In this document: positions 12,301 to 25,800 of the stretch, in pieces
Layout: every line of letters begins with the position of its first letter
Position numbering within the stretch: the first letter of the stretch is position 1
Assembly: GCA_013398295.1 (NCBI GenBank)
Contig: VZSF01009049.1
Location: 372,001-436,000 of the forward strand
Direction: 5' to 3'
DNA from: Chionis minor
Taxonomy: Eukaryota > Chordata > Aves > Charadriiformes > Chionididae
DNA length: 64,000 bases
The notes under the pieces: generated by a model
Database searches by the model: none
Told to the model about the DNA's origin: nothing
Seen by the model: only the letters and a program-made list of their open reading frames with translations
Made by a program: the position numbers and the translations under genes

Positions 12301-14207
12301 CACATGAGATGTTTTGGAAAGGCAAAGTGATGTTTACTTTAAACAGAAGCTATTTAGCTGGCGCTCAGTTTGTCCTGGCTTGTGCCCCCTACTTTACAGG
12401 CGCTGAGATAGGTCTGTGTGTCCAGGTGGTCTGGCTGAGGTTGCTTGTCTGATGACTTCCCCGCTGCCGAGCTCCATGGAGCTGGCACTCAGGCTGAGCA
12501 GGAGCCCCACACCTTCCCCACGGTGCTGTGGGACGGGCACAAAAGGAAAGGCTGCTGATCCTGCCTGGGCATGTGGGGCCCTGACACGTGCCAGCCTTTC
12601 TGGTGAGAGACTCTGCACAGTGTGCCCAAGTTGTCAGAATATTAGGATGCTCACATCTGACACGGGAGAGTGGGACTGAGACCTCCTTGCCAAAACAGGC
12701 AGTGAGATGCTGGGTCCAATGTGGGTCTTGTGCGCCCCAGGTGTGTACGGTAACCATGGCTCATCCCCACAAAAATGCAGCGCTGGCTGTGTGAAGAGCA
12801 GCACAGTAATTTTCAGTTTCAAGTGGTTGTCAGTTTCTTGCTGGAAGAACTATATTGCCATATAAGATGGATTCTGCTTTTCACTTCAGTTATGACTCCA
12901 GCACGGTGGGCATTGTCACCTCTCTGCTGGCTTTGCTGTGAGGCTGCTGGAAGTTGCTGTTCTGGATTGTACAGGAATGGCTCCTCTGCTGCTGCTTCGG
13001 GAAGACTGCAATTGAAAGCTCCTACGTAAAATCAGTCATGACCCTGAAGTCACCTGCTGGCATTATGAAAATCCTGTTACTTCTTAATTTTAAAACTTTC
13101 TGGATTAAGGTATTGGGACTCTTTTTGCTTTTTATTTAGATAAATAATGGTCTTTATATTTTTTCAATAGAGAGGGAAGGGCAGAAAGGGCTGCCCACTT
13201 TGTTTCACAATTATTCAGTGGAAATCGTTATTCAATATTTCCAAGCTTTTGTTCAGATTTTACTAGCCCAGCCCATCTGAGCGCCTGCTGGGTTACAGTC
13301 TTAAAATAACTGCTAAGACTCTTGAGGAATGTGGTGTTCCAAAACAAATTCTAGAACGCTATTATATCAAAGGCAAACAAATCATTAAATGAATCATTAT
13401 TTCCCACCTAGCACTCATTGTGGAGTTATTGCATAACAAACCCATCTGAGTGGAAGGAGAGAAAATATAATCTGGAGACAAATCAAGTCAGTACGCTTGA
13501 AATTCCTAGAATTCATTTGGATTGAAACAACAGCAAGAATGAATGATGGTGGCGATCAATATCAGCCTAGAAAGTTTCTTTTATTACACCTGTCCTTGCT
13601 GCTGTATTGCCTTTCCATTTGAGCTAAATCCATGTAGCTTCTTATTTATCACCTGTCTGCTAGTAGCCAGTGATTTGAGCCTACAGAAATCTACTTGCCA
13701 GACTTATCCATGAATTCGTTTTCTTCTACTGTTGCTACTGAACTTTCAAGATCGGCAAGAAGAGAGCCTGACCATGTAAGGAAGGTGTGAGATGGGGAGT
13801 CATAGCACCGGAACTCTGAATCCTGCTCCACAACACACTTGCTCTTAAGGTAAGCTTTTTATTCTGCCCATCTCTACTAACAAGGCCAATCTGAAGAGTG
13901 GTAGGGCAGCAAACATAGCTCCTACTGACTTTGGTTGGATTAGGGGTGCTTGACGTCTTCCAAACTAAGTTCATGGATGTTGGAATTAGAGGCCTCTGAG
14001 CACAAGAGGAGAAAGATGCCTGGTGCTGTAAGGTGCTGCGTAGTCCTGGCCATGGAGTAGGATGAGACTGTATTTCCAGCTGTAAAGCAATGCAGCAGGA
14101 GTCCCACAGAGGCTGCTTTGGATGCGGATTTTAGAGAACTTAGAGTCATTTTGTTGCTGACCCTCACTACCCCTATTGCAGACACTTTGTTTCCCCTCCC
14201 CCTGCAG
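9328..14207. other. Long stretch without a recognised gene
   Basis: Mostly AT-rich unique-looking DNA. A moderately GC-rich patch at about 12360-12760 gives overlapping ORFs on both strands (up to 122 codons), none with a recognisable motif. That pattern is expected of GC-rich non-coding DNA. No RNA gene or transposable element is seen. Confidence 0.5.
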
Positions 14208-14303
14208 GTTTTTTCCCAGTCAAAAACTTCCTTTTACCATCTCCACCAGGAGAGGCAAGCTCAGGCCTTGCAGAAGGAGAATGAGCAGTTCCAGCAGGAC
14301 CTG
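14208..14303 (+). other. Candidate phase-0 exon, coiled-coil-like peptide
   Basis: A strong acceptor (TTTCCCCTCCCCCTGCAG, ending 14207) and a donor-like CTG|GTAGGAG (14304) bound 96 nt. An alternative acceptor TTTTTTCCCAG ends at 14219 and gives 84 nt. Both lengths are multiples of three and stay in one open frame, whose end reads QERQAQALQKENEQFQQDL. That is rich in Q/E/L with heptad-like spacing, as in coiled coils. I do not recognise the protein and see no partner exon nearby. The evidence is sequence pattern only, so it may be a chance ORF or an exon of a large coiled-coil gene. Confidence 0.25.
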
Positions 14304-17300
14304 GTAGGAGACAGGGGGAAATCAAGGGTGGCCAGGGCAAATAGCAAAGGACTACATGGGACCTGAAAGTAACTTGAGGCGTGAGTGTCTGCTGATAAAT
14401 AGGAATTTTCAGTTGGTTTTCCCTCAGTTCATAAAGGAGGGGGATACATCAAGATTGAACAGAGCTGAAATTAAAAATTTGTTCCTAGTGGATATAAGTG
14501 GCATGAAGATTTCTAGGCAGTGTCGACAATGCTTAATATTTATAAAGTATCTTCCAGAATCCAGACATTTGTTGCTAGCATTAGAAACCTGAATTAGTGC
14601 AACCATGGAACAGCCATAACTTGCAGCCAAATAACTGCCATAAGCAGTGTGTCTTTATTGGAGGAAATCTAGGCGTATATGTTTGAGGTTTGCTTAAGGT
14701 CAAGCAAAAGATGTTCATCTAGATTTTCAGGGTTTGGGTTTTTTTTTAGCAGAGCGATACACAGTGACATATTGAAACGTGTAACACTATCTACTGTACT
14801 GAGTTACATGTGTTATTCCCCAGCCTTGTAGCTGTCACAACCATTTACAGCGCCCCAAGCTAGAAACATATTAACTGTGTTTTAACTCCACTTTCCGAGA
14901 ATGGATAAGACACACTGTACAGCTCCATGGGATTTGTGGAACAGGGGAACCGCAGGGATACCATGTGTGGTGCCATAATTTATATATTATAATATATATA
15001 ATATATANTATTTTGACAGAGGTGACAGGAAAGACCCAGGAATTAACACTCTGTGGCAGGAGGTAAAGAGTAGATGCAGTGTGAAGTTAATTGACAGCGT
15101 CATTATTTTTGATCAGCCATTAAATTGGAAATATTCATAGCACAAGAGAATTGAAGTCTGTGTAAGAAAGGGGATAACAGGAACGCACATTGATGCCTTA
15201 ACTTTTGACTGCTGTATTTTCACAAAATAACTACCTGTATAATAAGAAGTACTATAATATTATGGATATTTCAACTGAAAAATAAGTACCATTTTGTCAT
15301 ATCATGCATGGAACATAATTTTATACGTAAAAAGTAAAAAATGTACAAATCTGAAGAAAGGAGAGGTTTGCCATATTATTTACCAGTGACTATCAGTGAG
15401 GTACAAAAAACATTCCAGTGTAGAAAGAAAGTCAACTGTTTCCAGCATATTTCTGTGCCAGATAACGTCACATTTGCCTGAATGGGTTATTATCAGGCTC
15501 CCTCCAGTTTGACAAACGTATTTGAGCTGTGAGATTGTGTCTAAAGGCAGCCACTCACTCCGTTGTTTTTAGTCCCAAATTACACATGACATTTATTGTT
15601 AAACTCAAGGTGCCTCCATGCAAAACCGATTCACTCTTTTCAACTGCACACTTTCGACTGACTAATCAATAGATAAGCAATTTACACGGCCTGTGGCTTC
15701 TAGTTCAGTCACTGCCTTTTAGCAGAAATCACTGCTTTGGAAGCAGCAAAGACCTTTAAAAGGATTGAAACAGTCATACATAATTAAGACTACCTGGCTG
15801 TATATTCATGCTTTGATACCAGCACACAGAGAAAAAATTAAAATCTGTAGGAATTTTGCCTTTTTAATTTTAAAAAAAGTGCTGTTTTCAGTTTATTTAT
15901 TTTCATTACTCATGGACAAACATTTTCAATGCTACGTGAATAGAGAAAGCTAGGAAAAAGGAGGTAATCGGTGGAATACTTGCAGAAAATGTACTTCTTG
16001 ATACTTCTCTACGCAACTTTGGATTTACTCCTTGCTGAGAATTAATGAGTTTTGTACTGGGATATTGGCTAGGATTCACTGGCTGTGGGTGCAAACAGTT
16101 GATGACCACCTCTTGTCTCTTGTTTGTGGCCTATGGGAAATTGCATTGTGATTTAGTCAAGTTTGAAGAACACTGTACTGCTGGTGAATTGTAGCATCTC
16201 ATATTAATAATCTTTTCTTTTCAATTAACAGTACTACTTTTACAAAGCTGAAGTTAGGTGAGATGTCCACCCACAATGTATTGGATTTCTCCCAGAATAA
16301 CTTACATCCCCTTTCATTCATTAGCCTCACGATGAGAGCCTTTTGCACTAACTGTGACGTAACAGCATTCAATCATTTCCTTACTGTGAGAGAGGAAATA
16401 GTTTCCATGAGTCAACAAAAAGGTATTCCCTGTACTCTGAAATTACTGCACACTTCTGAAAGACTGGAAATGCTTGACCAAGTTTTCTTGAGATCAGGGG
16501 AGAACAGAAGCTCCCGCACACACTGGCTGAGTAAAAGCAATTGGGTGAAGGGGAACACAGCTTTGAATGGAAGACCCGGCTCACTTTTTGAAATAGCTCT
16601 GTCTCAGGAGGGAGTTCAGGTCTGGGAAACCTCAGGTACCTACTGCCTGGAGAGAACTAGGATTAGAGGGACACATCCTATCATGTTTAAAGTTAGTCTC
16701 TGTGCCTCCCCTCTTGTTTGAAATTTTAGAGTGCTCTTCATCACCTAAAGACCATCTGCAGATTAATCTGCAAAGGCAAAGTATTGCAAGCTGGACGCTA
16801 CAGCAATGAAGACTGCACAGTGTGCAGAAGGTCTTTTTGTGCTCTATGTCCTTCTTTCCCCATTACTTTGCAGTGTTGTCCAGTATCATTCAGTGTTCCA
16901 ATTCAGGACCTTTTTTTTTTTTTTAAATTAAAATCTTCAAAGATTTTCCTGCTTTGCTGTCTGTAGCCTTGACATGTTAGATATAATATAACGAGCTCTT
17001 GGAGACCAAAGGCTCTGATGCTCAATAAATCCTTTGAGACTTGTTACCATCTGTCAATCATGAGTCTGATAAATCTTCCTACTTAAGGCAATTTAGAACT
17101 TTTCAATAGGCCACTTGAGCTTACAGCATCTTGTAAAAAATTGCCTGAAAGGAAAAAAGTTGATGAAAAGCAGAAGACAAATAGCTCTCATTCCAGTGGG
17201 TGTTTTTTAAGTAGCTTATGTCTGTCCCAGTTGCTGTCGTGAAGCCACTGGGCATATGCTTCTTTGCATTTACATTGGCTATTTAATGATTAACCTAGAC

Positions 17301-20300
17301 CTTCAGCTAGACATTATGCTCATCAGTGGGGATGAAGCTGCCAAATTCTGTACTGAGACTCCAGCATAACCAAGAATATAAATTCTGGTTTAAGATGGGG
17401 CAGCAAACCTGAATGTCTCTGGATGGATTTTGTATTATTTGACTGAAGCATCCAGTCTCCACCTTTTGAGCTAAAGAGAAGCTAAGTCATGTTAAGCAAG
17501 AAACTACAGGTACTTTGATGTTACACAGTAAAGTATTTTATCCTCATTATAGTCAGATGCTGAAGGTGACAGTTAATTGGACACACAATTTTTATGAGTG
17601 AGAACTGAGGAAGTGGAGACCTATGTGACTGCAAGACTTATTTCCTCCCTAATCGTTAAAGATTTTGAGAAATATGTAACCAGCTACTTGTTCTGTCTAT
17701 TAGTTATAACATTTTAGACATACATTGGGCAAGAGTAAAAACTGATATTTATGCATTACAAAAGCAGCAACAACTACGTCATATTTTACTTGCTCAGAGT
17801 ACTACAGACATGGTGCCAGTAAAACATATACCTAAAACCTGGAATCATTGAGAGCAGATAGTGAATAAATTCCGTCTGAAGTGAATCTGGGAGATGATCC
17901 TGTTAAAACAACAGCCTAAGACAGCACAGCTTGCTGTAGTGCCCCAGAAGAAGTAAAAGTGTCTGGCAGGAGAAGCAGTCATCATCTAATACACACGATG
18001 TGGTAAATTTTATGAATGAAAAAGGATGTAAAAGCTCATGGTTATTATTTAAAAAATGACCTGACAAGTGCTTTTTAGTTTTCTTCCCTCCTGGAACCAC
18101 AGTCATGTCATGACTTTGGTTACAGATGATACGAAATGAAAACCAAATGACTAGAAAAAAGTATTAAGGAAATAAAAGTCCTTTTGGCCACTTCTGTCAT
18201 TCACATAAACCTGGACTAATGACAGAAGCAAATTCTTCAGTTGAATATCCACAAGAAAATAAAGAACTTCCTCTCATCTGGGAGGTGATTGAGAGTGTGC
18301 ACAGCAACACATTGGCACAACTGTGGAGCTTCCACATAGTGGCTGGCCAGTTGGCAAGGATCCTCTCTGAGCTCAAGAAATCCTAGAAACTAATCAAAAT
18401 CTTCTTACTTTGGGGTAGAAAGTATAGACATATTTATTTTCTATAAATATTTAGGGCGTTAATTTTAAGAAAATCTAATCTGCAAAAATAATTTATTTGT
18501 GTTTCAGGAATATTGTACACAGTTGCAATGGTTCAGTGGGAGTTTTTTTGCTTTGCAAAGAACTTTTAGATACTATGGTGATTTGTTTTGCATTAGAAAT
18601 GTAAATTTTGCAGAAATATGTTGGCATGTTTACTGTTGTAAGCAGTTGTAAGAATGCATGGCCTAGTTTTGATTTTGGAAATTACTTGAGCAATGAAAAA
18701 ATAACTGGGAACAGGCATGTAGAGCAACCAGAGCCACAAGTTATCTTAATTGTATTAAAGGGACAAAATAAGCCTCATGTAGCTTTACATTGCTGTTTTT
18801 GTTCTGAGGTTTGGAGGGTTTTTTTGTTTTTTTGTTTGGTGGTTTGTTTTTTTTTTTTAATGCTTAAGCGAATGTGCATTTACAAATAGGAGTTTCATTG
18901 CACTGTTTTTCCACTAAGCATTGGAAATGGATGTGGGAGTTGGGAGCTTCCCTAAAAGTTGGGGCAGTGTGTAATATATGGATAAGAGAATGGTAGTTTT
19001 AGGTCTGATCTTTAGTAAATGTTGCATCCCCCTGGTTCCTAGAGAAAGATCTGTGCTATCTTTTCTTTGTACCTTGTCCCAGTTTGGATGTCTAACTTTT
19101 TGTTATCAAATTGCTGCCTGTTCCTGTATCCTTTCCCTCCTTCCCAGCTGTCAGCTTGACTGCAAGACTGGGTGCACAGAAACTTTGTGGTGGTTTTGGA
19201 CTGTGGTACCTAATCTTCCAGCCATGGAGATGGGAGTGTACCATTTCCTTCCCAGGACTGAGTTCCCCTCAGGTCTCAAATGTGGCATGTACACCTGAGC
19301 TGGAGGGCTTGCAGGTGACTTTTGGATTCACAAAAGCAAGTGTTGCCATAAGCACTAGGCTCATCCTTCTCAGCAGTGTGGCATTCGCAGTCTTGTGTGC
19401 TGTTGTTGCTGTTGATTGTGATTCTTTGACTTTTGTTTTTCTAGGAAATGCCACCATAGTACATAGCAAACCATCACTGCTTATGAAGGTGAGGCAACAT
19501 GGAGTACATTCAGCCCTCTGTGTTAGAGGGCACGCACCTTTCACCCTTTTTAAGACTCCCCTGGTGTTTGCTAAGAATGAATAAAAGCATCAAAGCTTGG
19601 TCCTTCTCCAGCTGCATGCTGACATTAACTGTTGTCAAGACAAACTCAAAGGTTAGGTAGCATTTCTGCCTCCTGTGCTGTATTGATCTTGTTTTTATGT
19701 TGTTAAAGTAATTAAAATAATGTCTGTGACAACAGTTTGTGAAGTCCCTCAGATATAGAAATGAACTGTCTTTGTACAAATGAACAGTCTTGGAAGAAAG
19801 AGACACAGTGAGAAAGAATTTCAGAGCCAGAGAGAAAATTATATTAATTTTCACAAATTGATTTATCTGAAATAATTGCTAGCAATTATACACATCAATT
19901 CTGCATTCCAAATGGCAGCAAACCTACCGAGGCAAGCTTAGATACTTCTTTTTTGGATGATTGTTTAATCTACTCACAACTAAAAAGCGTTTCACATGCT
20001 GGATCATGGTATTTCACAGTGTCAAGAAAATAGCCAGCAAAAAGGGAGCAGGGGCAGGCCTACTGCAGGAGTTGTAGGAACTGAACAGCTGCACTGGTGG
20101 GATGGACAAGATGATTTAGCAGATAGTTTCTTAAACAAATACTCAGTAGCTTAGCTATTATCATTATCCTTCAAAATTAACACACAATTTTACTTTACTC
20201 TTAGAATGACCAAGTCATGTTTTCAGATACTTCCGTTTTCAAAAAACAAATTTAGCTGGAGGCAAAACCTGAGTTTTTGTCAATAACAAATGCAAATACT

Positions 20301-20837
20301 ACTATGCTTGCCATGTTATATGTCCGGTGCCTGCTAGTTCTCTCATGCAGTTGCTGCAGTTGTTCATAAAACCTAGTAAATAAACTTCTGTATTACCATA
20401 TAGCAATTACTGTTCAGATTGCAGAATCAAATAAATACAAATAAAAAAATTCTGCACTGTGTTTTTTCCATGAATTTGGATGCTTTTCGCATACATACAA
20501 TATATTTCAATCCTACTTTCTGTGCTTATTGTAAATTTGTATTACCATTTTCTTCAAACGTAGCGTACTTTATGCTACTTAAAAATATAGTATATTTCAC
20601 TTAAAAATGTGAAAGACATTTCACTAACTAAATACCATATTGACATTTATTTTCTGAATTTAATTATTTTCTAGCCCAAAGATATCACTTCATAATAAGG
20701 ATGGTTCTTTCTAATGTAGTTTTGACCTTGCAGCACAGAATTCAGTCCAGTCTTTCTAGAATAGCAGCAAAATCTTTTAAAAGACAGAGAATTTTGGTCT
20801 TCTCCCTGTATAGTAAAAATTTTATTTAAAGAAACAT
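14304..20837. other. Long stretch without a recognised gene
   Basis: AT-rich DNA with T-rich tracts (16911-16925, 18816-18860) and the TA-rich tract at 14978-15014. The longest ORFs are 152 codons at 16263-16721 (plus) and 157 codons at 19111-19584 (plus). Neither carries a signal peptide, repeat or family motif I recognise, and I treat them as chance. Confidence 0.5.
14978..15014. repeat. TA-rich microsatellite with an unresolved base
   Basis: TATAT/AATAT repeats with an N at 15008. The N inside an alternating TA tract most likely marks an assembly or base-call uncertainty in the repeat. Confidence 0.75.
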
Positions 20838-20861
20838 CCCCCCACCCCCCCCACCCCACCC
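20838..20861 (-). other. C-run cluster, possible G-quadruplex on the minus strand
   Basis: Runs of 6, 8, 4 and 3 C separated by single A bases. The minus strand therefore has four G runs of at least three with one-base loops, which meets the usual G-quadruplex pattern. No promoter or gene is visible beside it. Confidence 0.7.
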
Positions 20862-22740
20862 GGGATGGGCAGAGTGAGTGCAAATGTTCTGATTATCCAA
20901 TAGGCTACTGAGACAAATGAATTAATAGGTAATCTCAGATGCTACAGTAGCCTTTCTTTTCAATGCCTTTGCTCTTTGCTTATATATAGCAAACAGATGC
21001 ATTGCTAAATCAAAGCATGAATGAACAAACTGGAAGTACAATTTCTCTTTCCTGTTTTTCTTTCTAAAATGTTCTTTATAACAGAAATAAAAAAATCAGT
21101 ATATTAAATATCAGTATATGAAATATTAAATATCTGGTAACACTGTGGAAGAAAAAGTCTATGTCAGGACAGGAGAAAGACAGATACTTGACTGTCATTA
21201 AGAACAGAGGAGATGTCTGAGAGGCAAGGACACATCTGGAAGTATTCACCAGCAGCAAAAATCATCAGAAAGGTGAACAAGTTTTCAAATGTTCATGGTT
21301 AGCAAAAAGATTTGATAGTTGAAAAGCATTGAATCTCATGAATGAAGGGAAAGAATCTGATAATTCTTCTTCTGACATAAAATCCTTAGTCAAGGAACCA
21401 GATTTACTGGTAATTAACATTTTTTTGCTTTACTATTACTATTTATCTTGTTTTCTCAGTCTATGACAGTTGTGCATTACTTTCTTGCTATAGTTCAGCA
21501 TAAAAAAAGAAAAAAAAAAAAGTCAATGACACTTATTTTCAACACTGCTTGCTACTTCATGTTCCTGAGAGAATCCCTCCCTATTACGTGTCTGATTTTA
21601 TCATATGTCTTAATTTCTTTTCTTCCCCTGGGTGCCATGTTTGTTTTCCTCAAGAAGGCTGGTAATCTTATTAATGACTTCCCTGTTTACAGAAAGGTAT
21701 AGCTAAACCACAAAATATAGCCTCTCCAGAGGCTATACATAGTCTCTCTTGCAAGAGTCTTCAGTGCTCCTCTCACTTTGAGGGGCATTCATGAGCGGGG
21801 GTCGTGTCCCATTCCAACACCATGTCCACTTTAATAGTGCATGAGTAAAAGACAACTGGGGCAGCTATGTGCTGTCTCTGTAGATGCATCCTTCTGTTGT
21901 CATCTTAGTTTGCGGCTTAAGGTCCCCTGCGAGCTCAGACTCTCTGGTCCTCTTGTCTATGCGTTGGTTTTCAGATCGATTCAAATCTAGACCAAACCAG
22001 GTGACTTACAGGTGGAGAAACTTGTGCCAGGGCCAGAAGAGAATGGTCACAGAGGGAGCACTGACTTGAACTCTAGCTTCAATCTGCTGCCGCAGGGTAA
22101 AGGGGGTACAACCACCTGAAGCCAGGGAGTGCTAAATGTGAGCTTGCATTGGAGCACTACTGACAAGGCAGGGGAAACCCAGAGCTTTCAGGATGCTTGC
22201 ATGGTAAACATCTGGATTTGGAAGCCATTCCCATGTATTTGCGCATCATTTGAAGAACTGAGACTCAAATTTTGGATCTCTGCGTAAAACTGAAACGTAG
22301 ATGGCTATTGTGTCTTGCAGAAGGGTAAACTGTATGGTGAAAGAAACCTGTTATCAGCACCGGCCTATGGTCATTGCGCAGTGTCAGGAAAGATGTGAAC
22401 ATGCCTTTCTGAAATAAAAAAAGAAGGATTTTCTGCCAGGAAACATTTCCTTAGTGATGAGTTGAAGTCCTTAGTACAAGCAATGTTAGTTTTAATTAAT
22501 ATGAGATACAGAGCTAGGAAATGTGTTGCTGTAATTCTAGGATTTTTCTCCTCTGTTGTTTAGTGTTCTGACACCAACCACCAGTTTCTGTCTTGCTGTT
22601 GCAAGTCTTTATTTGTGGTTTGCAATTTATCAGATAAGACCCATTTTAAGTGTCTTTATTCCTTTCTGTATCATTGCTTTATCTTAATTTGAGCCCCTTT
22701 CCATTACTGTACAGCAATAAGCCATTTAACACACCGGTAA
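20862..22740. other. Stretch without a recognised gene
   Basis: AT-rich DNA containing the short palindrome at 21716-21737. No gene, RNA or transposable element is recognised. Confidence 0.5.
21716..21737. repeat. Perfect 10-bp inverted repeat
   Basis: TATAGCCTCT, a CC spacer, then AGAGGCTATA: a perfect 10-bp-arm palindrome. No function is evident. Confidence 0.85.
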
Positions 22741-22887
22741 TTAATGCTGCTGCGTTACAAGCTGTCTGTAAGATGATTCTGCAGCTGTGTTGTGGTTCAC
22801 CTTGGAGACCATAGCTTCAGAATTCTTCAGGGCTCCAAAAGCAGCAGCACTGTTGCAGAGAAGGAATATGAATATGATTATTTTCAT
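22741..22887 (-). other. Small ORF with a signal-peptide-like start
   Basis: An ATG at 22887-22885 (A at -3) opens a 48-codon ORF. Its first residues are MKIIIFIFLLC followed by NSAAAFGA: a lysine, a hydrophobic core and small residues, like a secretory signal peptide with plausible cleavage near residues 16-19. After codon 29 there is a donor-like AAG|GTGAAC (22801/22800), so this could also be a first coding exon. The same frame is open further upstream to 23010. I do not recognise the peptide and no second exon is evident. AT-rich DNA easily gives such hydrophobic stretches by chance. Confidence 0.15.
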
Positions 22888-25800
22888 TATAGTCTTGTTT
22901 TGAAAAATATGACTGCTTGGACCAAACCTGTGGTAAACCAAGATGCAAACCAGATTTTTTCTAGCCAAATTTATCTCACCTCTGCTTCTGTCTGTGCCTA
23001 AGATATTCATACAAACCTTTGTCCACTTAGGATCAAATAAATGGCTTCATTCTTCTCAGGCCCTTGCTTCACATTACTGCATTCACTGGAATATACCTAA
23101 TTTGTGAAGAGGAAAATTAGACCTATAAATAAACAGTCAGAAACAATTAATAGCACAAAATTAAATAGCTTTAATTTAGTACTTGATTTATGTTAGGAGA
23201 AGGCATAGGGAAGAAAGTGGAATCTGCAAGTATTGAGTATTGAGTAGCTTAATGATACATGATATGACGTTGAGGGTTTTATGGAACTATCATCTGTGTC
23301 CTGTGAGAAAAGGGGAATAAAGTCAAGTTTTCACAGGAAAGTCAAGGTTTTGATGGTTCTGAAAGGAAGAAATTTTTTGTTTGCTTGCTCATAAATATTA
23401 CAAACCTAATAATTAAAATTGGAATTCATATTTTGTTAGCATAAAATGGATCCTATTGGCTGTTACTAAATGTTCAAACATCACTGGAATATTAGTCAAA
23501 GTTTATAAATCTTTTCTGGGAAGGACTTAATAGACAAAGAGTAAGACAGAAAAGGGTAGAGGCACTTAATGTCAAAACAGCATTGTCTATTCTAGAACTG
23601 CAGACAACTCTAAAGCAAATAATCTCAGAAGTGCATAGATCAATGTGTTAATAGCTAAAGCACAGAGTGGAAAACAGAAAAATCGATCATTTAAACACCT
23701 ATCTACATGAACCAGGAAAAAAATACCTGTTATTAGAGAGGACATTAATCTGGTCAAAACATTTAGGAGGGCTTATACTGCTAGTATGAGGAATTTTCTA
23801 GAAAGTAAAAAAAATTAAATGGCAAATTCTTCAGATAAGAACTTTGCACACAATTCCTATTCAGATGATTTTTTTTCTTAGAACTAATAAGTGATTACTT
23901 AAGTGCAAACAATTAAGACTTGATTACATTTTTGAAAAAAAAGAAGAAATTACAAACAAGCAATATGCATGCTTGAAGATTTAAAGGTCGGTCTTCACAG
24001 AGCAGAAAACAATATGCCATATGGTTTGTGAAAAGAATTTAAACAGAATGTGAAAGATGTTACTTGCTGTACCTTTTTTTTTTTTTTTGGCATTTTCTAC
24101 CAAAGTAATTTCAGCTCTATGTACCATTTGTGTGTCCTAGCAAGTCAATCTACATTTACTCTCATGAATAAAAGACATGCCTTTATCATTGGCTGTATCA
24201 TTACTAAAAATATACAATAGGCTGGGTTGAACACTGATTATGGCAAATTTATGTGGGTATTGTGACCACGATTACTTTCCAATATGACTTTGTCTTTTGC
24301 AAGTCTGAAGTGTACTTTTTATTACTATTAAGGCAAATAAAAGCTAAGATGAACTGGTATGGTGAAGAAGTGCTTTGATCCAGTACCAATACTTTACTTA
24401 TAATCAAATCTTTTATATCTACTACGTCAATATTTTCTCCCTGATAGCCTAGCCCTACCTTGATCAGTAGACTGCTACTCCACATAGGAGTAAGCGGTCA
24501 TTTAATTTTATTGTAAGAACTAACCATATTTGCCCGGCAAGATTTTTTCATCATCAATTTGTACAGTTTAAGAAGCACAGATCAGTGAATTTTTGCTTGC
24601 TTACTGATAATTTATCTCAATATCTTCTCCATTATTTCATTAAGAAATGAAGATATGTTTATTACATGATGTTTTCTCTTCCTTCCCTCTTGAAGGCTGG
24701 TACTACTTTTACCTTCCTAAAGCCTTCCTCTTGGTTCCAGCTGTTCATAAGTTGTATAAAAAACTAACAATAAGAACCATGGATTGCTGTTTAGGCTTCA
24801 GCCTCATAAACACATGTGGAGATACGTGGCTTTATTTGTACTACTGACTTTAATTTAGCTATTAAGATACCTTAGACTGCATATAAATTTGAAAGTTTGT
24901 AGTATTATGATGTACTGGAAACACTAAACTTATCCAAGTTCATATTCTAAAAAAGGGTAAATATGCCATTGTCAAGCACTATTAGATAAACCACAAATGT
25001 GTTGCTCCCTGGAGAAACAGATTTGTTCTTTTGGTTTATTGTGAAGTCCTGAGGAGGAACCTACTGGCTGTGAGCTGAGAAGGTAGGTTATAGAAGAGCT
25101 CTAAAGCAGTGGGTTTTTTTCTTCTTGGGAATGTGTAATAGTACAGTGCTCAAGTGGTATATATTCACATTTTTTTAAGTTTTACTATATTTATTTGCTC
25201 ACTTTCTGGAATGAATTTCACATGTATTTGATTTCTTAACAGCCCTTAATGAATGTTTTATTATATCCTCTTGCTGGACTTCCAGTTTGGAATTTTCAAA
25301 AGTATTGGTCTTGAAGTTTTCTCGTTGTTCAATGTCCTGGGGCCTATGTTTTCTAGGGAACTTCTGCAGAGACGAAATATGACTTAGTTGGGGGAATGCC
25401 AAAGCACTGTTTCACACATGATTCTCTGAAGCACAGAGGGTAAGTGGGGAAAGTGGTAAAGAATGAAATAAATGAAAAGTAAATATCTGAAATTAATACA
25501 GTGATTTTTGTCTATTACACATCAATATATATTTAAAGCACATTTTTTGTCTGCTTTCCATAGCGTCTCTTTTCTAACTGACTAGAGAGAACTGGTTAGA
25601 AAAGATCATAAGAGCTTTATTTTAGGCTTTAGAAAATAAAGAAAAGCACTTCTGAAATTATTCTGAAGAGGTAGTTAACACCAGATTAATGCTTACAGTA
25701 GATTTTGAATATGGTGTCAATATATGTCAACAGTAAGTATAATAAATGAGAATATACCTTGTTTCTGAGAAGAAGAAAAGATTGTCATATTATTTTCCGC

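Noticed and set aside
12389..12757. 122-codon minus ORF with overlapping ORFs in other frames
   Set aside because: Multiple open frames on both strands in a GC-rich patch, with no family motif or good splice boundaries.
16263..16721. 152-codon ORF on the plus strand
   Set aside because: No recognisable domain, signal or repeat. One or two ORFs of this size are expected by chance in 64 kb on two strands.
19111..19584. 157-codon plus ORF
   Set aside because: It overlaps other ORFs in the same region and has no recognisable motif or codon pattern; treated as chance.
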